The notes: a model not told the origin generated them from the letters alone. 64,000 nucleotides of DNA from Trogon surrucura (GCA_020746105.1 CM036621.1:52300264-52364263); one strand, 5' to 3'. Positions 37,958-52,503 are shown, counted from the first letter of the stretch. Made by a program: numbers and translations.

Positions 37958-40900
37958 GGCAAATAGGAATTAGAGAGAGAAGCAGTAGAAAAAAAGATCA
38001 ACTGAAAAATTAGTTATACTTTCAGTGCCTACCAAAGGTTGAGAAGATTTATGACTAAGGTCTACTACTCACACCTATATTGGTAGAGATCAACAAAAAT
38101 ATCCAAGAGAAAAGCCACAGCAAAACAAGAAAACCCATACCATGTTCTATTGAATTGGTGGAGGAAAATGCTGCCAAGAACTAGGTGAAGTATCCAATGG
38201 CTGGGTTTTCAGATCAGAATCTGTACAGAAGCTTCTGGATCTGGAGAAATCTGAGCCCATGGTGAACAGTTTTAATGTATGTTAGCAAAGTGAGAAAACA
38301 TGCATTATAACATTGGTTAGTAGAAATGCTATTTCATCAGGTGAGCACACTTCCACTTCACCTTAAGGTTTCTCCTCTCCTCCCATTTCAAATGAAACTA
38401 GTGTACTTTTTGTGTGGTAGACCCCATCAACCCCTCAAATCTGCTAACTTGGACTCTTCAGGTTCACTCATTGATTCCAACAGACTGCAATGTACTCAAT
38501 TGCATTAGTTTGAAGAAGCTTTTTTTTTTTTTTTTTGCCACTTTAATTCCAAAGATGGAGATGGTGTAAACATAAAAACACCAACCAGAACCCCCAACCT
38601 TTCTCTGGAAACATGCTCTGAGCCCTTCAGTCCAGGCTCTCCTCATTCACTCACTCTGGCACTCTTGGTTTTGACCAGCCAGCTCCTCCGCCAGTTCTCC
38701 CTCCCCTGCCAGCTGCCAAGCTGCCCAGAACTTCCCTGGGGTGTTGCGGTTTGTGAGAAATACTGGCTCTGGATGCAATTATGTGCATTAAATTTTTCAA
38801 TTTGTCAGTTTCTCTCTGATTATGTCAGCAAAAGATGTTTTCCTCATAAAATGCATTAGGAAAGCTTTAAGAAGAAACACTACATCCATTGCACTATGTT
38901 TGCTGGTAAACAAGAAAATTTTTCACCATTGCTTATATATCAAATATTTTCTTATTGGTTGACATTATTTAGATTTTCAACACAGGAAGACAACAAAACA
39001 AGGGGTAGAGTTTCCTTTTAAAAACAAACAAACAAAGCACATATCTTTTTTTCCCCAAAAAAAGTTACTTTTCAGGATTTAATTTCTACAAAACCACCCA
39101 CGAACTCATAATCTTTATGAAATTCCAAAAGGCTTAGTTCAGTCAAGGGAAAAAAAAAAAATCAATAAGTTCACAGATCTCTGGTACTGGAACTTCCTAG
39201 TCTGAATAAGTCATTAGAAGATACCACACTGTGCTATATCAAGCTCTTCAGATTTCTCTCTACAGTTCAAAGGGTTTTTTACTTGTCTGCAGCACAAAAA
39301 TCAGTGCTTTTCCAAGTGAAATTAGCTCAAAATGACACACCATAAGCATAAAGAACAGTTTAAAATTCAGAGACTAGAATTCTATCAACACAGTTTTTAC
39401 GCCTCTCCATCAAAAATATCTAATTTTCTCTGAAAAATTACCATGGATGCCTATTTTTATCTTATGTGAAATACAAACGTATTTCAAAGACCACAATTTA
39501 TCAACAATTTTCTCTTGGACGTGGAAGATCTTGAGGGCCACATTCTCACATTTTCTAAAAGCACTGCAGCTCAACTGCTTAAGTCAAGAGCAGTTTGCTT
39601 GATCTTTAAACGGGGCTACACCTTTTATTGCTATGTAAAAAAAAAAAAAAAGACAATGGCAAAAATCTACCACTCTTCAGTAACCTACCAAATGTCAATA
39701 CATGCTGATTTATCACCACAACAACTTAGAAGATAAGCTCAACAGAAGTATGCACAAGATAATGTTTAAGAGACTCTACACAATTCATGTACCCTTCTGC
39801 AAACAGAGCAAATGTCTCCTCCTGCCTCCCAGAGTTATGTTTTCTGAGTTTTGGTTAGTGTTTGTGGGGTTTTTTTAATTAAAAATTATAATTATTAATT
39901 CAGGGGAGAATTCCTTTATTGCTCACAGTTACTTTTTAGCATAAACTGATGTGCCACTGCTGCAAAAAAGCACCGAACACAGACTATCAAAAGGCTTGAA
40001 TGAGCACAATAGTCTATTAAATAAAGAAACACACTCAGAAGAGCTCTGGGAAATATCTTAGTATTAACTAAGATTTACTGATGTACAAAGCAAAACACTG
40101 GCAAGAACAGTACAAAATATTGTTATAGTACAACATAAAGCAACAGTTCCAGATCAGTGCAGTTACACTGCACAGCAAAGTCTCACATCCACCTTTTCAC
40201 ATATTAAATATTTGCCTTTTTAAACTCAAACTCTCACTTCTTTTTAACTCAAAATCAGACTGCCTTATTTCAGAAAAATGTAGTCCTTCTTATTACAAAA
40301 CTAGGTTGTAACAAAAAACCTCTAAATAGTGAACAAGAAGATCATATCCTCAGCAAATAAAATAATCAGGCCTCATTAGCCTGTGCTATTTTAGATGTAT
40401 GTATAAAATTTTAAGAAAGCTTTTTCACAAGGAAATAAAATGTTTTTAAAATACCACATTCTGGAATTAACTTCAGAAAGGCAGGGCTTAATCTGGAAAT
40501 TTACAAGTTTCACATACACACAAAACCAAAAAAAAAAAAATAATAATAGTAATCCTTTCCACCTTCTCATTAAACTAAAAAGCAAAACCAGTCAATCCAA
40601 AAATAAACAGAGGGGTAAAAAACTACCTGATCCCTAAGTCTACCACCAGTGCTTTCCTTCTCCTGGAAGGGACTATGTTATCCTTCAGAGATATTCAAAA
40701 CTGGATTTGCAGTGGAGAATTTACTTCAGTTACTGCAGTGTGGAAAGTACATAATAACTACAACAGCATGAAATTCAATACTCTGGCTTGAGGTGCTATT
40801 TGCCTTCTTGGTTTATAGTGTTTGTGCTCAAAGCTGCTGCTTTATATACACAAATGCTTTAACTTTTACACTAAAAACATCATAGCAAGTAATTAAGTCT

Positions 40901-41663
40901 TAGGTTAAGCGGAGTAGGGAAGCTGAAACACCAATTTTTAACTGGTAATTTTTTTTTTAAACAAATTATTCCAAACTTGACAGTGTAAATCGCAAAACTC
41001 ACTGTGATGATGATGTTAACTCAGAAAAGTTCAATTCTACGTGCAGAGCTTCTGAGACTGCACAAGGCTGCCAGCACACAAGGACACAAAGGGCTACCAG
41101 CCTCGGAGAAGAAAGGAGATCACAGAAACTTTCAAGATGGCCTCATTGCCTTCAGGAAAAAAAGGAAAAAAAAAAAAAGGGCAACAACAACAAAAAAAAA
41201 TCCTGCATACAGCCAGCTGCAAACTTTGTCTCCTCTTCTACTACATATGTCTTTTTGTATAAAGAATTTCATGCTCTAATGCAACAGAAACCAGATATGG
41301 ATCTCAACTGCGGAGAGTTGAGTAAGAAAACAGAGAGAAACAACACATCCAGTCATTCTTTACTTTTTTTGATCGAACATGCCAACACAGGAAAGGCTAC
41401 AGAAGAGCTTGATTTTGCACCACAGCATGTTCCATTAACATCCTTGTCATCTCAGCTTAGCTGATCTGCACATAATTTCGTTTTTTCCGTTACCAAAAGA
41501 GCTCTTGTACTCCACAGAGAGAATTTTTCCTAATTAGGGATCTCTGCTTTGTTAACATACATAAAGTATTACAGTGTGTGTCTGCCACCCAAAAGAAATG
41601 CAGTGATAAAACTTGGAAGATCTTGACATTGCAGCATTTCGTCACTTTTTGTAACACACATTT

Positions 41664-41703
41664 TATGTATGTATGTATTATGTACGTACGTGCGCGTGTA
41701 CAT
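41664..41703. repeat. TATG/TACG/GCGC alternating tract
   Basis: (TATG)n passes into a strictly alternating pyrimidine-purine stretch of 25 nt (41679-41703) that includes TACGTACGTGCGCGTG and is bounded by ATGTAC...GTACAT arms. Such tracts favour Z-DNA or cruciform structure. It is probably just a diverged microsatellite. Confidence 0.75.
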
Positions 41704-43173
41704 TGTAAAAAGTAGAGGACGAAAGGTAACACGTACACACAAAATGACAAAGAACAGAGAAATTAAGTACCTGTTAAATATATTAAACCAAAACTATTTC
41801 TGCTAAAGCATCCATTAAGTTGGAAAGTGGACTGTTTGTCTGAACTTCAGAGTGATGATCACATATAACGTAAGAAAAAAAACTTTCAGAGATACAAGGG
41901 CAAGAACAACTCTTATTTATGTTTAAACACAAATGCCAGTCTGATCTACCTAACGGTGACAGAAACTTGGCCAGCAAGATAGAAAGTAAAATGAAGTAGG
42001 GTCTCTGAAAATGGATGACTAACTTTCTATTGATTTTTTTCCACTTCCTTAGCAATCAAATTGTTGTAAGACGCAGTTTGAAGCTCCCAGGCTTTTGCTC
42101 AGTTGGTTTACCTTCGACTCAGTAACCTCTGTGACACATTTGTTTCTATTTGTTATATTCAAGTCTAAAATGGAATTTGTGCTTCCTTCATGTCCTTGTA
42201 TTGATTTGATTTTCTCTGGCTACAAGAAGGGTCATTAGGTTTAATGTAGGTCATCAGGATGCACACCGATTTGTAGGCGTATATAATGCAAAGTGATATT
42301 AGGTGTTAAAAGAAACACAGCTGGAACATAAGGGACAGTAGAGAAAGTTAAAAATAGAGCTGAATATTCTTCTAAGAGTGATAACAGCAGGACACAACAA
42401 ATGTAACACTAGTAATGTTTTGCTTTCCAAAAATAAACCTCTTCATAAAGCAATAAATAAATAAAATACAGGTTACAGTTGAGATCAGTGGTTTTGGGTG
42501 AACGCATGGAAAGTCTACTAATCAAGACTGAAAGGAAGAAGGCTTAGCCCAACAGGGGATACTGAAGACATTGGTCAGTAGGATCTTTTGTTTATACTTA
42601 CTATGGTCCCAATTCAGCTTCTACAGAGAGTTAAATAAGCATATTCACATGAATCTCGATCCCTGCAATCTTGCAATCACCAGTGTAGCCTGTTAATGCT
42701 TTGAAGTGCTTGAGCACTACAAAACCAATATCTGTTCAGACTAGGAATTTTCTGAAGCATTATTCTAATCTATTATTTTAGCCAGAGATTGAGCAGCAAA
42801 TTTCAGTGAGTTTTATATCATTTTCCTTGCTAAAGTCTCGCTAACTACCTGTTCTTTCCACCTAAAACCTTCTTGTACTTTTAGATATAAAAGGCTCTGG
42901 TTTAAGCTGTCACAAAGCACATGCATGCTGCTACACTGGTTTGGGGGCAGCCCTCCTCCCCACCAGAGTTTACTGCATTCTATTATAGAGTTAAGGTATC
43001 CTAAAAGCATGATTTGCTGTCACTTTGCATGATCTCGTAAACATTTTAATACCTTTAGATGAGTCCTGAGTATGTTAGTTACACCCAGTATTTTGTGGGC
43101 AATCATTTTGCCTGCTAGAGAAAAAAAGAGACCATGCCAAGTTAAGTAAAATCTAAGAAACAGGTCAGAAGAG

Positions 43174-43198
43174 AATAAAAAATAAAATAAAATAAAAT
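43174..43198 (+). repeat. (AAAAT)n microsatellite
   Basis: Four to five pentanucleotide units of AAAAT in tandem. Confidence 0.85.
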
Positions 43199-43726
43199 CT
43201 CATTATGTTTACATTCATGGAAGCACTTCCTCCAGTACAGACGTACCATTAAGTTGTTCTTTCCAGTAGAGTAAGTAACCTATAGTCATATGTAACAGAA
43301 GGATTAGAAAGGAAATAAAACTAACTCAGATTGTATTTAAACTAATTCGTAATAAATGGAGATTAGATCATACCACACGACTTTTTCTGTCACTCTTTCC
43401 AACAGTGTGAAGAGTCCATAACATCCTTCCAATGTGTTAGTAGAGGATTTCCAGAAAGAGGGAATAGAGAAATTCTCATGTATGGAAAAGATTATATATT
43501 TAAGATAATGAAATAGCACTAAAAAATCAGAATTACTGAGTATTAACTCTGTCATAGATTTCCAAACGATTTCTAGAGTTCTCAGTGCTTCTGTTTCTTA
43601 CTTTTTTCCAACCACAATGTGGCAGGAACAGGAAGCCAGGGACAGGGAACTTAGTGCAGTGGTTTTGTAATCTCTTTGTGCCAGAATGTTTTTCTGGGGC
43701 CAAATACAGCTCATAACAACCTTGAA

Positions 43727-43755
43727 ATATATATATATATACATGTGTGTGTATG
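43727..43755. repeat. (AT)n(GT)n microsatellite
   Basis: About seven AT units pass into ACATGTGTGTGTATG, giving 29 nt of uninterrupted alternating purine-pyrimidine. Confidence 0.85.
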
Positions 43756-46311
43756 ATCCCATATGTACATGTGTATACTTATACTTATGTGCATGAAGAG
43801 ATCCCCTATACTAAAGCACAAATTAGACAGACCAGTTGTGCACTGTGGCCCAGATTAAAAACAGGTCGAATTCTCTATTATCAGATCATCTCTACAGCTG
43901 CGGAAGTACTGGGAAATTTACTCTCAGACAACTCTAAATTACACTATACGAGACATGCAATCATTAGATCATACAGATAATTGTAGTGGGAGAAGGAGAC
44001 ATCACATTATTTTTGTTATGCGACTCAAAGTTCATGGCCACAGAATAGGCACCTAAGTCTCGCACATCTTCCTTACCTTAACGAGTGTCATCTACGCAAC
44101 TGAACTTATGTAAAATATGTCATCAGTTTGGGGGCCTTTTCAAATTGTTTCAAGAATTAGATCTTTGCATTTCTCCCTCCATTCTGTCACATGTACCTTT
44201 TTACAACTAAAATAGTTCTCTCTGCTCTTGATAATGAAAGGCAAATCTCATGAGGATCGTGAGTATTCAGCACATCCTAATGCCAATTCCGAAATTAAAA
44301 GCCAGAGGGACTTATTTTCCCTCTCTCTGAGCTCTTCCTGCAAATTATCGATTCTTGTTGATCTCCTTCCATTAATATATTTCTTTCTTACAGCCTCAGT
44401 GATTGTGTTAAAGTGCTTAGTAACTCTCTAATCATGTACATCTCCTGGGGCTGAAAAGAGCTTTGGTTCTAAAAGTAATTTGTTTCAAATGAGGACTTAT
44501 GCATCCTCATGTGAGGGTCAGGGGCTCCAGGAAAAAAAAGTTTTCAGGGATCATATTTGTGAGATACAGAAATTTAAGCCATTTAAGGACTGACAGAATA
44601 ATAACTCAAGCACGTATCTTCTGAAAATTGCCTACCATCAATAGCATCCTATGAAAATCTACTACTATAAAACTAAGTACATTTGAACCTTCCTGTGCAC
44701 AAAATATGTGCTACTAAAAATAAAGCTGTTAATAATCCCAGCCTTTTGGTAATCCTAAAGTCAGACTCACTGTCAACACAGAGTATGAAAAAAAATCACC
44801 CATAATACTTATGATTTCTTCCTAAATTTTGCAGCAGCAGTTTAGTCTCATCCTAAATCCATCTAAGCTGTGCGATGCCCAGGATTTTCCCTGCACCTGA
44901 GCTAGGCAGAGGCCTCACACTGCTGTCAGCATATGAAAAGAGCCAGCAGCACATCTTTCAAATACATTAGGTCACAGACTGAGCCCAGGTCCTTTATAGT
45001 TGAAATTCACAGTTACAAAAGTCACAGTTACAAACCTTAATAGTATAAGACCCCCACAGAATACTCCAGCACAATATAGTTCCATCTGCTGAGAAGACAC
45101 TGAAGTTACATGTTTTGGTCATGCAGGTTGAGAAGTATGTATTCCTCAAGTATGCTACTACACACAATGTTTTGTGCCACCTAAGCTAAAGTGAAATCTT
45201 AATTTTTTATTATTTTTTTTTAAGGAACAACCTCTTTGGGAATTTTTAAAGGGCTTTAAGACAGGTAAAGGAAACACAGAAAAATATACACATTGAATTT
45301 GTCATTTGCTTTAGCAAAAAGTTTTCATACTAGTTAAGCTGCAATTAAGGTAGCGATTAAACCTCAAAGAGATGGTGAGCTCAGTGTTCCAATGGGACGA
45401 CCAAATGCTTTCACTTCCTGTAGTAAGATCTTCATGTTGCTTGGCAAGGATTTTTTTAAAAGCAGTCAGTGGTTAGAAGCTATGTGGAAAGTCCTGCTAC
45501 TCCCATTCACAACCACAAGCAGCCATAAAATCCTGTGCAGTAAGGTCAGGGGACCTGCAGCACAAGCAATTAATACTTAAAGAAGGGGGCTTAATCCACC
45601 CACATAAAGCCGGACACGTAGGTCATGCAGACAAACGCAGAGGCTCTTCTCTGTGTTGCTCAAACTCTTGCAATCAGGTCACGTGCAGGAGTGATAGTTT
45701 TAACAACTTTATGCCTGCTGGCCTGTAGTTCATATTCTGCACTGAAGAGCAGATTACAAAGTAGAATTCAGCTTAGATACTATCTTCTCTAGAGCACATT
45801 CACTTATTTATTTTAAAACCGTTTTTTCCCCCAGAAATGAAAACACAGATCACCCGTAGAGGTCCTGATGTGCTCACAGCTAAGCTGTTGTTACACATTT
45901 CCTTCTTATGCTTTCTTTTTTTTTGGTTTGCTTTCTTTCACCTATCTCAAATTTTGACTTAATTCAACTTTATCCAAATAAACAAGCTATATTACTCAAA
46001 TTTTTAGAGTAAAGCTTACTGTAGGTAGTTATTTTACACCACATTACTCCTATCACTTACTTTCGTAACTAGTTGCCTTCAGCCATTATAGCTGATTTTA
46101 ATGAATTAATAGTGGTAATTCTAGGACTACTTTGTTTTCTGTCATCTTTAACACTAGTCACATGCACAGCTTAAACACCCACACCTTCTACAAGAATCAA
46201 GATTTATAATTGCAAAACTTTACGATATACTGTTGTGTGCTTAACTCTGAAAAGCACTCACCTATTTTATTCTTAATTATTCAGTTTTTTGCTACTATAG
46301 TCAAAGACCTG

Positions 46312-46959
46312 TTAGGCTGCTAGGTGCTTGTGAAAATCTACATATACCCAAGAGCCATGAGTAATGCAGCCTGTGCTGTGGGGAACAGAAGGAGAAAAAT
46401 CTCTGGAAGAAGATTTGCAAGGAGAAGAGATATAGCTAATGTCACAATAATCATGTTCTGTCCAGAGGATATCAGGACTGACACAGAGCTGTACTGCTTT
46501 TCCAGGAGCAGTTTGCTGGTGCTCAGCAGCTGAACCAGCCCTTCTGGGCAACACTGAAAAAAATGAGCTTTGACCAACCTGAGCAAAACCACGTGGTTGG
46601 ATCCTGCACAACCCCTTTTAGCGCTCCATGTTCCAAGATGGTCTGTGTACAAGGGATAGGGCATGGATGCAAAGCAACACTCAGCCCAAGTCCTTGCAGT
46701 CCCCTCTTTGTTGGAATCTAACAATCCTTGCAAAAATTTGAAACATGGAGCAGCAAAGAAACAATAGTGAGATCTGAGCAGACTCCTCATGAGCAAAACT
46801 TCTGTGGCAAGCTCCACAGTCTATCCTATATCTTGTATTTTTTCTGATATCTAAATCAAGTCTGGAAAACAAGGAATCGGATGTAAAGCTTGTGACACCT
46901 TGTTGATTACTGTCTAAAGTGGAAAAAATGTGGCCACTAACCATGCAGAAGTTGGTCAC
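46312..46959 (-). other. Stop-poor block on the minus strand, unassigned
   Basis: About 650 bp that is less AT-rich than its surroundings. Frames of 92 (46681-46959), 159 (46338-46817) and 99 codons (46312-46611) overlap on the minus strand in different frames. The translations are rich in Leu, Ser and Cys and match no family I know. The block abuts the old CR1 at 46976. The most likely explanation is an old, unrecognised repeat (for example a decayed LTR), or simply a stop-poor patch. A coding exon cannot be excluded but has no positive support. Confidence 0.25.
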
Positions 46960-46975
46960 TACTGGTTCTTAGAGT

Positions 46976-47305
46976 GACAGAATCATAGAACATCTTAAGA
47001 ATGGTTCCCCCCACCACCATGGGCAGGCAGGGACATCTTTAACTAGACCAGATTGCTCAGAGCCCCATCCATCCTGGCATTGAACACTTCCAGGGATGAG
47101 GCATCCACAACTTCTCCAAGCACCTGTTCCAGTGCCTCACCACCCCACAGTAAAGAACTTCTTCCTAATGTCTGATCTAAATCTACCCTGCTCTAGTTTA
47201 AAACCACTGCCCCTTGTCCTATCACCACATGCCCTTATAAAAAGTCCCTCTCCAGCTTTCCTGTAGAGCCCTTCAAATAGAAGGTTCAATCAGAGTCTAC
47301 CTCTC
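46976..47305 (-). mobile_element. CR1 LINE, old 3' fragment, minus strand
   Basis: A diverged CR1 3' end in reverse orientation. On the plus strand it starts ACAGAATCATAGAACAT (the complement of the tail). It runs through GGGACATCTTTAACTAGACC, then the complement of the ORF2 end (CTTCTTCCTAATGTCTGATCTAAATC, GCCCCTTGTCCTATCACCAC), and fades out near 47305. It differs from the other copies, and I saw no long open frame through it, so it looks older and of another subfamily. The 5' boundary is uncertain by about 20-30 bp. Confidence 0.9.
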
Positions 47306-50181
47306 ACAATCACTTTCTTGAATCACGGTTCAAACCAGCTACCATGAACTCCGTTTTGCGCAAAGATATCTGCTGATATATATTGAATTAATCCAGCAGG
47401 AAAAAAAAAAAAAAAGCAGTTAAGACTAAAATATGTATCTGTTAAGCTAAGCTTGACAGCTTCTCCACTCTTTCTGCTGTATCATTCAAGTAACACAGGT
47501 TCTGGCCTTTTATCAGCAAAGCAAAGTGAATCAGATGATTCACATCTCACACAAAAATATTGCACCTGCTGAAACTTTGCAAAAGTATCAAAGGAAACAA
47601 AATAATTATCTTTGCAATATATGTGAGTCAGACTATCTTTACTACAAATGGTAAAATTCAGCCCAAGATTTCTGGACTTTTGTCTGTTCCTCCCACTTCA
47701 TCTGTCACATCTGTTCAGCAGCATAAACTGATTTGTTGGTGCAAGCAGAAAGGGGGCAGTCAGGTCTCCACAACAGTCACTGAGATAAAAGAAGTTTAGA
47801 TTAGTACATTGATGGAGTGGGTCTGACAGAGTAACTCAATTTCCCCTCCTAAATGGATGTACTCCCCTGAATATACAGGGCAAACTACCCAACTGTCTTT
47901 GCTTATCCAGGGGATATGCTGGAACTTCCAATGTGTAAAATTCAATATGGTAGTAAAATTTCCAGCTGTCTACCCCCTGATCTGTTAAGCTATCAAGTTT
48001 GTTAGATCTGAGAAGAGGTCTTGTCTCTACAACAACAGCAAGCCAGGACAAAACCAGGGTTTAGCACAGGCTTCTTAGCAGGGATCTTAAGTTTTTCCAG
48101 ATAGACTTCACTTTGAATCCAAAAACCAAAAGCAAAGTTGAAGACGTTCAACTATTTGAACACCAGATTAAAAAAAAGAAAAAAGTGAGAGTCACAATTA
48201 AAAGTCTTTACTTTCATAAAGCTCTGATCCTCTGGACCTCAATGCTTTTTTTGATTTAGTTCTCTCCATGCAGATATTCAATACCTAAGAGAGACAAGAA
48301 ATTTTATAACACCCACTATATTTTGCCAATAACTGTAAATTTTGTTCATGAGACCATGTTTATCCTGAATTACACAGTAAAGTGAAACCTACTCTTGCAT
48401 TTTTCCTTCATGTATCATCACTGTCTTCAGGGAACTTTCTGCTAACTGAAGCTAGTGGAAGTTTCTTCTTGCAGAAAAAAAACAAACTAAAATATTAGTA
48501 AAGGAAAAAAATATTAATGAAATATGTTTCACAAGTTCTGTTACTCAATGTAACCCAGATAAAGACAGTAGCCTTTAGTTATCTTTACTCTTTTTCTGTA
48601 CTGCTAAAATCAATTTAATTCTGTACACACACTAGATATCATATTACCTGATGCATTTTCCACCAACCATTATGCTAAGAAGGAGATGCTTTAGATCTTA
48701 TTGCCATCCAGAGGAAGATGCCTTAAGAACATGCGTGTATATATGCATGCATAGACACCCCTCTATTGTAACCTTATGTACTTCTCAAGTAACAGAAAAT
48801 AGGGCTGTAACACTTGAGTTGTTGCAAAATAAAACTTCTAGTTCAACATAAAAGTAATTACCTGGAGCATACTGAATCTGCAAGCAGTAGGTTAAGTGCA
48901 TAGGTTAATGTATTCATGTTATTTATACGACAGTTCTGTACCTCACCCCCCACCTCCCTGAGGCACAAACATGTCTATCCATTACAAGAGCATCTCAGCC
49001 CATCAGCTTGATGTGAGCAACGTAATTCTCATCTGCCACCACAAACACGAGATCACTGAAAATGAAATGTTCTACTTCATTTGACCTTTTCTTGTAGAAA
49101 TACATTAAACGTATAAAAATTGCACATTTTCTTTCATTGATTTCAGAATGTATTCAACCTGAAAGCAACAGAACATGGATTTCAAGAGCTGTCAGATACT
49201 CAATTTACTGCTGTTCTGGATACTAAAATGTGCAGGGCTCGGAGAACATAAACAACAAAGCTACAGATACATGCTCAGAATACAGAAGATCCAAAAGGGA
49301 ATTCAAATATTTGAAAGCAGGTTTCCTAAGCCTGATTCTTTATTTGTGCATTTGCTATGCAGACTACTTAGAGGCAATAAGTTTCATGCTCTCTCTCTCA
49401 TTTTAATATTAATTATTAAGTATTAATATATTCCATAGTTATATCTGCATAAAAGCTTATATGTGTATGTGCATTAACAGGAGTATATAAATATTTATGC
49501 ACACACCTATGCAATAATTAAGGCTTCTATATATTAACATACAGGCTGCAGAAGTGATCAACTTCCAACTGGACTACTCGCACAACTAAAATCACGGATT
49601 TTTACTACATATCCTGACATTAACATTATCCTGTACAGGGTACAAGCGGATTTTCAGGCTTTATGTATCACTTTCTTTAGAGAAAGGGATATCAGTAGAA
49701 AAGCGCATGGAAATATTCTACATGCAACTTATTCTTATTTGCATAACAAATACCAGTCTTGGGATAGAGACAGTCAATTGACATCTTTTACCTGGGAGTA
49801 AAAGATTCCTGGGAGTCCAGGAATTCACCAACACTAGTTTCATTTCACCTGCACATGACAGTTCCACCAGATTTAACTAAGACTCTCACCACTAGGTTAC
49901 CTGTGATTTATGCTATAAAAACTCAAATGCTCATCCAAGAATACAAAGAGTTTTATTTAAGGAACATTTCATGTCCTTCTGATGAGGTACCAGCTACGTT
50001 AGCACGCACAGAATTTCAGTTTCTCACATCTGAGACTCTGGGCTTACTGTCCTTCATCCTGAAATCTAAAGTTTTTACTTGGCAGGCCTCTGGTCACCAA
50101 CAGGAGTATGCCCTGAAGAACTTCCTAGTAAGGGCTGCACAATCTAGAAGGCAGCAAATGTATGGCAATCTTTTCTTGTTT

Positions 50182-50226
50182 AAAAAAAAGAAAAACACCG
50201 CCAAAAAAAACAAACCCCAAAAAATT
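50182..50226 (+). repeat. A-rich/C-rich low-complexity tract
   Basis: Runs of A are interrupted by CACCGCC and CAAACCCC words. It is the same style as the tracts at 13054 and 52503. Confidence 0.7.
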
Positions 50227-52502
50227 ACAGTTTATTCTTTTTCTTTCCTCACATAGTGATATTTAAAATGTTATGAAATTACAAGTAATTGAACAAAGAA
50301 ACCACCCTCCCAGAAATCTGTGCTTATTCCAACATGGATTTGTAGTGAATGTAGTGAATTACAGAACTGCGAGTTGCTGGAGTTCCTTGGAATGCTGAAA
50401 AGCACTTATTTCTTCGCAACAGGGGCCCAGAAACAGGTTTTTAGGGATCTTAAACATGCTAGTTACATTTTTAGAATAAATTGGACTCTATGTACTTGTG
50501 TTGTATGAAATATGATGTAGAGTGAAGATATGCAGATATTTTCAGAAAAGACTAGCAACTCCTTGTCATGCATTGAACAAATCACAAATCGGTCAGAAGC
50601 CTGGAAAAAATGAGCTTTTGTAGTCACACACTTTAAGTGCACAAACACTTGCTTTAGTCCAGATGAGGCTATTGAGCCGTTTCAATAATCACTTTGAAAA
50701 GAGACTGCCTACTGTCACTAGATATTCTTCTTTCAAACCATTCTCTACAATCAATATTATTTTTCTTGGTCATATTGGTCAATTATTGGATGATTTTGAT
50801 AAAATTATAAACAAAATTGAAAGTTCAAGAATTTTAGTTCTCATCTAATTTTTATAATTGGCCCTAGTATTTAAATTTTCCATGAAGAAAAAAGTCTATT
50901 ATTTCATTCAAATCAGTATCTACCATTAAGTTTACTATTAACTTAATTTGTAAAGACAAGCCTCAGATGAAATTAGAAATACTGACTTATTCATAATGAG
51001 GTCCTCTAATTTTAAACTATTATTTCTTATGCAAAACTTCAATGTGTCAGACCAGAAGTTCGGTTTTTTTCTGGCAGGGAATAAATGTTTCAAAACACTC
51101 CCTAGAGAACAAAATGCAGCTGTCACATTGAAGATAATGAACTTAATCTCTTTGTTACATTACAGCAACTTTAATAAGCTTTATTGTACTTCATTTCTGT
51201 ACAGCAACCCTGCAAAAAAAAAAAAAAATCATTTACTAAGTAAGCAGCATGATGGTCTGGATGTCTACCCACTTAACAATTAGTTTAGTGCTTTCAAAGT
51301 AGTCAAAGGCAGCAGGAAATTCCTTTCACAAAAGCTGACAAACACGGAAAGCATGTCAGTCACCCCTCAAAGCAAAGATGATAGTCACTTTTTAATCTTC
51401 ACTGATTTAGTTGAATTTGAATTTAAATTGCATATGATTTCTAGCCTCCTATTGTAAACCTTGCTCTTGTCAAGACTTATTATGCAGATATTTAATCTTA
51501 ATTTAAGGCCCGTACTGAAACACTCTATTACCAACGTGAAACCCTTAAAAATGGTATCTATAAAATCTGTTCCAATTTTCAAATAATTCTTTAAAAACCT
51601 GCATCTGGAACCCAGAAATTATTTTTGTAAATCTAGCTGTAATATGTAAATCCAAAAACAACTCTCTGAACATCACTTACCTCTCATATACAAGCTGCTA
51701 CTGCAAACGCAGTCTCCATTTATCACATGCTCATAATGAACGGCAAAATCTCTTGCATACTGCTGTAGCGAGATTCAAATGTAAATGCTACACAGTCTGC
51801 TTGTATTCACCCTCCATTTGCCTAGTAGAAGCATTCAGATTTGTATCGCTAAACATTTCACTGTTAAAAATACAAAATACTCTTTAAACAGTTCAAATGG
51901 CAATTCCTCAGGATAAACTAAAACCTAGGGAATATCCATACTCTCACATTTTATTTAACTCGCCTTCTTTTGTCCTTTACAAAATAGCATTATTTTAACT
52001 AATGTTTAACTCACAGACTACAACAACCTATACAATATTGAGTACCTGCCACAGAATACTTTCTGTACTAGAAGCACAACAGTAGCTACCACAACAGTAT
52101 CATTAAACCAAAGCCACATACTTCTGCTTTGTGTAACATTAGCATGTGCAAAGTTACACTGACTTTATTTCTATTTTTTGGTAATGTGAACTGCTACAAT
52201 TGTCCATTTTCATTTAAGCATGGCAGAAATGAGCTCATATATGATCTGAAACTGCAGTAATAATAAACAGTGTAATTCAGGACTTCATAAACTGCAACTT
52301 ATTTAATGCTGGGGATGATTATCTGGTATGAAACGTTACAGAAGAAGAGGAGACTGACCAAACAAAACAGAGCCAGTTGTCATAACTGTATATCTAAAAG
52401 TGAGACCTCCGTGACAAATCAGTATCAACTCAATGAGCAGTGGCAAGCCAGCAAAGAATTAAAAAACAGAATTAATGAGGGGAATAATATGGATGCTATT
52501 TG

Positions 52503-52503
52503 A

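Larger units (their letters stand above)
34540..46975. other. AT-rich non-coding stretch, no gene seen
   Basis: About 12.4 kb without a recognisable gene. It holds a T10A12 palindrome (37936-37957), poly(T) near 38519-38536, several A-rich tracts, two alternating purine-pyrimidine tracts (41664-41703 and 43727-43755) and an (AAAAT)n repeat (43174-43198). There is a short direct duplication of TCACAGTTACAAA near 45009-45036. Next to the CR1 lies a block open in several minus-strand frames (about 46312-46959). Short open frames elsewhere match nothing known. Confidence 0.6.

Noticed and set aside
43655-43710. Possible hAT transposon end (CAGTGGTTTTGTAATC)
   Set aside because: It resembles a hAT-type terminus only over a few bases, and no matching inverted end or 8-bp target duplication was found.
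49855-50256. 133-codon plus-strand frame
   Set aside because: It ends in a Lys/Asn run encoded by an A-rich low-complexity tract and has no known domain. Likely chance.
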